Assembly: GCA_029225065.1 (NCBI GenBank)
Contig: JAQXVT010000041.1
Span: 1-64,000, forward strand
DNA: 64,000 bases
Origin: Lachnospiraceae bacterium
GTDB lineage: Bacteria > Bacillota > Clostridia > Lachnospirales > Lachnospiraceae
Reading direction: 5' to 3'
A program made the position numbers and the translations under genes. Of this stretch, positions 58,654 through 64,000 are shown in pieces. Position 1 is the first letter of the stretch. Each line of letters begins with the position of its first letter. The notes under the pieces are model-generated. The model did no database searches. It was given only the letters and a program-made list of their open reading frames with translations, and was not told where the DNA came from.

Positions 58654-60147
58654 ATGCTATTCAACTCTCTGGAGTTTATGATTTTTTTTCCGGTCGTGTG
58701 TCTCATCTATTATGTGATACCACACCGCGTGCGCTACATTTTTCTTCTGGCATGCAGTTACTTTTTTTACATGTGCTGGAATCCGACGTATGCGCTGCTG
58801 ATACTGACTTCAACGGCGATCACGTATGTATCCGGTCTGCTGATTTCATCTGCGGAGAAGATCGCGGATGAGGGAGTGCGGGAACGACGAAAGAAATGGT
58901 ACGTTGCGCTGTCGTTTGTCAGCAATCTGTCGATTCTGTTTTTCTTTAAATATTTTAATTTTGCGGCGGATACGGTGGTAAGGCTTCTGCAGGTGGTACA
59001 TATTCAGGTGCAGCAGCCGTCGTTCGACGTGATTCTGCCGGTCGGTATCTCCTTTTATACGTTTCAGGCGCTCAGCTATACGGTGGATGTGTACCGGCAT
59101 GATATTTATGCGGAAAAAAATTTCCTGAAATATGCACTGTTCGTATCGTTCTTCCCGCAGCTGGTGGCGGGACCGATTGAGCGTTCGAAAAACCTGCTGA
59201 TTCAGATTAGTGAGAAGCACCGGTTTGAGTTTGAGCGGGTGCGCGAGGGACTGCTTCTGATGCTGTACGGCTATTTTCAGAAGGTGGTGCTGGCGGAGTA
59301 TCTGGCGACGGCGGTAGATACGGTATACAATACGTACACGGAACGGACGGGCTTTCAGCTGCTGGCAGCGACAATTCTGTTTGCATTCCAGATTTACTGC
59401 GACTTCGGCAGCTATTCCAATATCGCAATCGGAGCAGCGAAGGTCATGGGCTTTCGGCTTATGGAAAATTTCAATACGCCGTATCTGTCGCGAAGCGTGG
59501 CGGAGTTCTGGAGAAGATGGCACATTTCCCTGTCGGGCTGGTTCCGCGATTATTTATATATTCCGCTTGGCGGAAGCCGAAAAGGAAAGGTACGTAAGTG
59601 GCGCAACATCATGATCGTCTTTTTCGTGAGCGGTCTGTGGCATGGCGCGAGCTGGCATTACGTGCTGTGGGGCACGTTAAACGGTGTGTATCAGGTGATC
59701 GGAGAGTGGCTGCGTCCGGTGCGGGAGCGTGTGCATCAGTTTTTCCATGTGGATGTGACTGCGGCAAGCCATCGCCTTTTGCAGATGCTGACCACTTTTG
59801 TACTGGTTGATTTCAGCTGGATTTTTTTCCGGGCAACACTGCGCCAGGGAATCGATATTGTAAAAAAGATTTTTGGACTGACTGGCGGCAGCTGGTTTAC
59901 CTGGGGTGACAATCTCTCTGCGATGGGACTGACCGTGCAGACACGCAATGTGATCGTGATATCAATGGGAGTTCTGGCAGTAGCGGATATCTGCAGGTAT
60001 CTGAATTTCAGTGTCATCAAATGGATTACAAAGCAGGGCGTGTGGCTGCGTTGGCTGATCTATTATGCGGCGATCTTTGGAATCCTGATTTTCGGCGTGT
60101 ACGGCCCGGGATACGATGCGAGTCAGTTTATTTATTTTCAGTTTTAG
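58654..60147 (+). CDS. MBOAT family O-acyltransferase (AlgI/DltB-like)
   Basis: LPVGISFYTFQALSYTVDVYR; FWRRWHISLSGWFRDYLYIPLGGSRKG; GLWHGASWHYVLWGT. Confidence 0.93.
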   Translation: MLFNSLEFMIFFPVVCLIYYVIPHRVRYIFLLACSYFFYMCWNPTYALLILTSTAITYVSGLLISSAEKIADEGVRERRKKWYVALSFVSNLSILFFFKYFNFAADTVVRLLQVVHIQVQQPSFDVILPVGISFYTFQALSYTVDVYRHDIYAEKNFLKYALFVSFFPQLVAGPIERSKNLLIQISEKHRFEFERVREGLLLMLYGYFQKVVLAEYLATAVDTVYNTYTERTGFQLLAATILFAFQIYCDFGSYSNIAIGAAKVMGFRLMENFNTPYLSRSVAEFWRRWHISLSGWFRDYLYIPLGGSRKGKVRKWRNIMIVFFVSGLWHGASWHYVLWGTLNGVYQVIGEWLRPVRERVHQFFHVDVTAASHRLLQMLTTFVLVDFSWIFFRATLRQGIDIVKKIFGLTGGSWFTWGDNLSAMGLTVQTRNVIVISMGVLAVADICRYLNFSVIKWITKQGVWLRWLIYYAAIFGILIFGVYGPGYDASQFIYFQF

Positions 60148-60179
60148 CGAATATCCGTTTGTAAGTGAAGGAAGATTTT

Positions 60180-61217
60180 ATGAGAAAAAAAAGTATCAGG
60201 GCAGCAGGCTGTGTTCTTTTTATTCTGTGTGGACTGCTGATTTTCTGCTCACTTAGCAATGTGCTGCGCAGAAAAACAGCGGGGGAAACAGATCAGGTGC
60301 ATTCGTTTTACAGCATCGAGAAAAATTCGCTGGATGTGCTGTTTCTTGGCAGCAGCCACCTTTATTATGGCGTACAGCCAAATGTGCTCTGGAAGGAGCA
60401 GGGAATCACTTCTTATGTGATGGGAACTCCGGAGCAGACGGTGGCGACCTCGTATTATCTGCTGAAAGAGGCATTCCGCTATCAGAAGCCGAAAGTGGTT
60501 GTGCTGGAAAGCTATTATCTCTGGAATAAAAGGAAGTATAAGTCTGAGGAGCGGCTGCGTCAGGCGTTTGACGGCATGCGTCTTGACAGTGTGAAGGCAG
60601 AGATGCTGGAGGCGATGCTGCCGGAGGCTGACTGGAAGGAAAAGTTTACGTATCTTGTGCCGTTTATGAAATATCACTCCAGATGGACGGAGCTGGAAAA
60701 TGAAGATTTTCATTCCAATGCGTTCCAGAAGGGCGCGCGGATCGATTATACAGTAAAGGAGCTGGAAGATCCTGGCATTCCGGAGGCATCATCGGTGCCG
60801 GACAACAGCCTGTACTATGTAAAAAAGATCGAGGAGCTGTGCAGAGAAAACGGGGCAGAATTTCTGATGTTTGCGGCACCGTTCGGGATCGAGACTGACC
60901 GGGAGCGCTATGACCGCAGGCAGGGACTGAATCTGGCACTGGAGAAGGAGCTGGAGAAAGACGGTGTGCCGTTTTTGTTTTACCAGAGGGATTATCCGGA
61001 GGTAATTGATTTTGCGACCGATTTCAGGGATAAAACGCATCTGAATACGTACGGTGCGGAAAAGCTGACAAAGCATCTCGGAGCATATCTGGCCGGGCAG
61101 TATAATCTGACGGATCACAGGGAGGAAGCAGCGTATGCGTCCTGGAATGACGACCTTGTAAAGTATGAGGAAGTGACTGCGGCGCTGAAAGAGAATCCGG
61201 CAGATACGGCAGACTAA
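60180..61217 (+). CDS. SGNH/DltD/AlgX-like partner protein of the MBOAT acyltransferase
   Basis: VLFLGSSHLYYGVQPNVLW; DFRDKTHLNTYGAEKLTKHLG. Confidence 0.7.
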   Translation: MRKKSIRAAGCVLFILCGLLIFCSLSNVLRRKTAGETDQVHSFYSIEKNSLDVLFLGSSHLYYGVQPNVLWKEQGITSYVMGTPEQTVATSYYLLKEAFRYQKPKVVVLESYYLWNKRKYKSEERLRQAFDGMRLDSVKAEMLEAMLPEADWKEKFTYLVPFMKYHSRWTELENEDFHSNAFQKGARIDYTVKELEDPGIPEASSVPDNSLYYVKKIEELCRENGAEFLMFAAPFGIETDRERYDRRQGLNLALEKELEKDGVPFLFYQRDYPEVIDFATDFRDKTHLNTYGAEKLTKHLGAYLAGQYNLTDHREEAAYASWNDDLVKYEEVTAALKENPADTAD

Positions 61218-61354
61218 AAGAGAAAGCTGTGAGAAATGGCAGGAAAAGCAGGAGACAGAGGCGGAACAGAAGATAAAGCGTGGACAATCTGCACAAAAAT
61301 AGCCTGATTATTTTAACACAAACGACGAAATGACGAAAAGACATGCAAATTCTC

Positions 61355-61432
61355 TTGCATGTCTTTTCTGTTTGTGCTAGTATGAGGCTACGAATTGGAA
61401 ACGTTACCGAGAGCGTTACCGATAACGCTTCC
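61355..61432 (+). promoter_or_regulatory. Promoter with three contiguous 12-bp LacI-type operator units
   Basis: TTGCAT-N17-TAGTAT, then GGAAACGTTACC GAGAGCGTTACC GATAACGCTTCC (61397-61432). Confidence 0.6.
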
Positions 61433-61553
61433 GGAAATGAAAAAGTGGAAACCAGAAACTTGCAGCTGCCTGAAGCCGGATGAAGCTCATGAGATATGAG
61501 GCACTTAAAATGGCGATGCGGACAGTTACAAAAAATGAAAAGGAGAGGCGAAA

Positions 61554-62870
61554 ATGAAAAACATGAAGAAGTATTTTGCGGCAGCGATGTCAGCAGCGAT
61601 GGTAGCAGGACTTGCAGTTGTCCCGACACAGGCAGAGGAAGCAAAGGGTTCCGTTTATTATCTGAACTTTAAGCCGGAGCAGGCTGAGCAGTGGGAAGCA
61701 CTGGCAAAGACCTACACCGACCAGACCGGAGTAGAGGTAAATGTCCTCACAGCAGCATCCGGTACGTATGAGTCCACTCTGAAATCTGAGATGGCAAAGG
61801 ACGAAGCACCGACGCTGTTCCAGGTAAACGGACCGGTCGGACTGGCAACATGGAAAGACTACTGCCTGGATCTGAAAGACAGTGAAATATACAGCCACTT
61901 AAAGAGCGATGACTTTGCACTGAAAGAGGATGACTCTGTATACGGTATCGCATACGTAATTGAGACCTACGGTATTATTTACAACAAGGCACTTCTTTCT
62001 GACTACTGTGCACTGGACGGAGCAGTGATTTCAGATGCTTCTGAAATTACAAGCTTTGATACCTTAAAGGCAGTGGCAGATGATATTCAGGCACGCAAGG
62101 ATGAGCTTGGCGTTGAGGGTGCATTTACTTCAGCCGGTATGGATTCCTCCTCTGACTGGAGATTCAAAACTCATCTGGCAAACCTTCCGATCTACTATGA
62201 GTACCAGGCAGACGGCATCGGATCTACCGACGCAATCAAGGGTACCTACCTTGACAACTACAAGGCAATCTGGGATCTGTACATCACAGACGCTACCTGC
62301 GAGCCGACGATGCTGGCAAGCATGACCGGTGAGGATGCAGCTTCTGAGTTCGCACTTGGCGAGGCAGTCTTCTATCAGAACGGTACCTGGGCTTACGGCG
62401 ATATCACAGGAAACGAAGTAGCAGACGAGGATCTTGGTATGCTGCCGATCTACATCGGAGTAGACGGAGAAGAGAATCAGGGACTTTGCACCGGTTCTGA
62501 GAACTACTGGTGTGTAAACTCCAAGGCATCTGAGGAAGATATTCAGGCAACACTTGACTTCCTGAACTGGGTAGTAACAAGCGATGAAGGAAGAAATTCT
62601 CTTGCAAAAGAAATGGGATTCACCACTCCGTTTGATACCTTTACAGAAGAGTACGTAGCAGACAACCCACTTCTCGATGCAGCAAACGAGTACATTGACG
62701 CAGGCAAGACTTCCGTTACATGGTGCTTCACCACAATGCCGTCTGAGAACTGGAAGAACGGCGTAGGAAGCGCACTGCTTGAGTATGCACAGGGCACCGG
62801 CGAATGGGACGGCGTTGTTACCGCATTCGTAGATGGATGGGCAACTGAGTACGCAGCAACCGCAGAGTAA
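61554..62870 (+). CDS. CUT1-type sugar ABC transporter substrate-binding protein
   Basis: Signal peptide; YYLNFKPEQAEQWEALAKTYTDQTGVEVNVLTAASGTYESTLKSEM. Confidence 0.9.
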   Translation: MKNMKKYFAAAMSAAMVAGLAVVPTQAEEAKGSVYYLNFKPEQAEQWEALAKTYTDQTGVEVNVLTAASGTYESTLKSEMAKDEAPTLFQVNGPVGLATWKDYCLDLKDSEIYSHLKSDDFALKEDDSVYGIAYVIETYGIIYNKALLSDYCALDGAVISDASEITSFDTLKAVADDIQARKDELGVEGAFTSAGMDSSSDWRFKTHLANLPIYYEYQADGIGSTDAIKGTYLDNYKAIWDLYITDATCEPTMLASMTGEDAASEFALGEAVFYQNGTWAYGDITGNEVADEDLGMLPIYIGVDGEENQGLCTGSENYWCVNSKASEEDIQATLDFLNWVVTSDEGRNSLAKEMGFTTPFDTFTEEYVADNPLLDAANEYIDAGKTSVTWCFTTMPSENWKNGVGSALLEYAQGTGEWDGVVTAFVDGWATEYAATAE

Positions 62871-62889
62871 TCGAACCAGATAAACAGTG

Positions 62890-62914
62890 AAGCGGATCGG
62901 AATATCCGTTTTCA
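62890..62914. repeat. REP-like hairpin repeat
   Basis: agcggatcggaatatccgttttcag. Confidence 0.5.
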
Positions 62915-62958
62915 GACAAATCAGGGCGAGCAGATCGCCAGAGAAAGAAAAGTTACAG

Positions 62959-62987
62959 GGGTGGGCAGTGCTTTGCCCGCCCCTTTT
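62959..62987 (+). promoter_or_regulatory. Intercistronic hairpin (terminator-like)
   Basis: ggggtgggca-gtgct-ttgcccgccccttttg. Confidence 0.65.
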
Positions 62988-63065
62988 GAACGCAGATCGA
63001 ATCAGGCGTGCCTGTGTGAGCCGAGCCGCAAAGCTCCGCCTGAGATGAGAGGAAGGATGAGAAAG

Positions 63066-63917
63066 ATGAATAACCGTACCATGAAGCGATATGCTCCGAT
63101 TTTCCTGCTTCCGACGATGGTTGCATTTCTGATAGGATTTATCGCACCGTTTATCCTCGGTGTGTACCTGTCATTTTGTGAGTTTACGACAGTAACCGAT
63201 GCAAAATTTGTCGGATTTAAGAATTATCTCCGGTTCTGGAATGACCCGAGCGATGTGTTCCTGCATTCCCTGTGGTTCACCGCACTGTTTACGGTTGTGA
63301 CCGTTGTGCTGATCAATGTGATCGGTTTCGCGGTAGCGCTGGCGCTGACGAAAAAGATTAAGGGAACGAACCTGTTCCGTACTGTATTTTTCATGCCGAA
63401 CCTGATCGGCGGTCTGGTGCTTGGATACGTATGGCAGCTGCTGCTCAACGGTATTCTTGCACAGTTCCAGAGAAACCTGAAATATTCTGAGGTGTATGGA
63501 TTCATCGGACTTGTGATTCTGATGTGCTGGCAGCAGATCGGATACATGATGATCATTTACATTTCCGGTATTCAGAATATTCCGGGTGAGCTGATTGAGG
63601 CGGCAAAAATTGACGGCGCAACGCCGAAGCAGATTCTCAAAAACGTGACAATTCCGATGGTTATGCCGTCGATCACGATCTGTACCTTCCTGACACTGAC
63701 CAACTCATTTAAGCTGTTTGACCAGAACCTGGCGCTGACCGACGGTGCTCCGTCAAAGATGTCGGAAATGCTGGCACTGAACATTTACAATACGTTCTAC
63801 GGACGAAGCGGCTGGGAAGGTGTCGGCCAGGCGAAGGCAGTTATCTTTTTCCTGATGGTGGCAGCGATTGCGCTGATTCAGAACTATCTGACGAGATCGA
63901 AGGAGGTGCAGCAGTAA
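63066..63917 (+). CDS. Sugar ABC transporter permease
   Basis: MalF/UgpA-like; IEAAKIDGATPKQILKNVTIPMVMPS; start placed at ATG 63066. Confidence 0.92.
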   Translation: MNNRTMKRYAPIFLLPTMVAFLIGFIAPFILGVYLSFCEFTTVTDAKFVGFKNYLRFWNDPSDVFLHSLWFTALFTVVTVVLINVIGFAVALALTKKIKGTNLFRTVFFMPNLIGGLVLGYVWQLLLNGILAQFQRNLKYSEVYGFIGLVILMCWQQIGYMMIIYISGIQNIPGELIEAAKIDGATPKQILKNVTIPMVMPSITICTFLTLTNSFKLFDQNLALTDGAPSKMSEMLALNIYNTFYGRSGWEGVGQAKAVIFFLMVAAIALIQNYLTRSKEVQQ

Positions 63918-63918
63918 G

Positions 63919-64000
63919 ATGGAAGCAAGAAAAGCAAAGCATGGATGGATCTGGACGACATTGTTTTCAATCATTTCTGTTGCATGGGTGTTCCCGATTG
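63919..64000 (+). CDS. Start of second carbohydrate ABC permease (truncated by window)
   Basis: MEARKAKHGWIWTTLFSIISVAWVFPI, 1-bp gap from upstream permease stop. Confidence 0.7.
   Translation, partial: MEARKAKHGWIWTTLFSIISVAWVFPI

Noticed and set aside
61505-61531. Fourth copy of the TIR element upstream of the 61554 SBP (gcggacagttac)
   Set aside because: Only ~12 bp match the right end; too short to claim.

Overview
This 64 kb window looks like a chromosomal segment of a Lachnospiraceae-like Firmicute; that placement is inferred from gene content, T-box and riboswitch style, and spo/gut-type transporters. Most of it is ordinary: MATE pumps, T-box tyrS, rarA, AI-2E permeases, Mn-riboswitch mntP, ftsH, trmB, PTS IIBCA, sdaA, tRNA-Lys(CTT), two CUT1 ABC transporters and a sucrose/fructan locus. 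No CRISPR array, prophage, rRNA or intact transposase was seen. The unusual content falls into six groups. (1) At least four dispersed, foldable repeat families, several sitting between a 5' leader and its start codon. One is a 57-nt three-stem repeat with compensatory changes, one a 148-bp element with 15-bp perfect TIRs, one a REP-like hairpin family, and one a 100-bp inverted repeat. (2) Two secreted-protein operons whose promoters carry the same 18-bp TTGAT-N4-ATCAA dyad at exactly the same distance from the -10. (3) A cluster of DnaA boxes between two convergent genes. (4) An amylosucrase-like GH13 enzyme with a ~180-aa TolA-like Ala/Glu/Lys repeat stalk. (5) A three-Cys LarE next to a rhodanese-TtcA fusion. 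(6) A decayed region beside tRNA-Lys. All family names come from reading the sequence; no searches were run.
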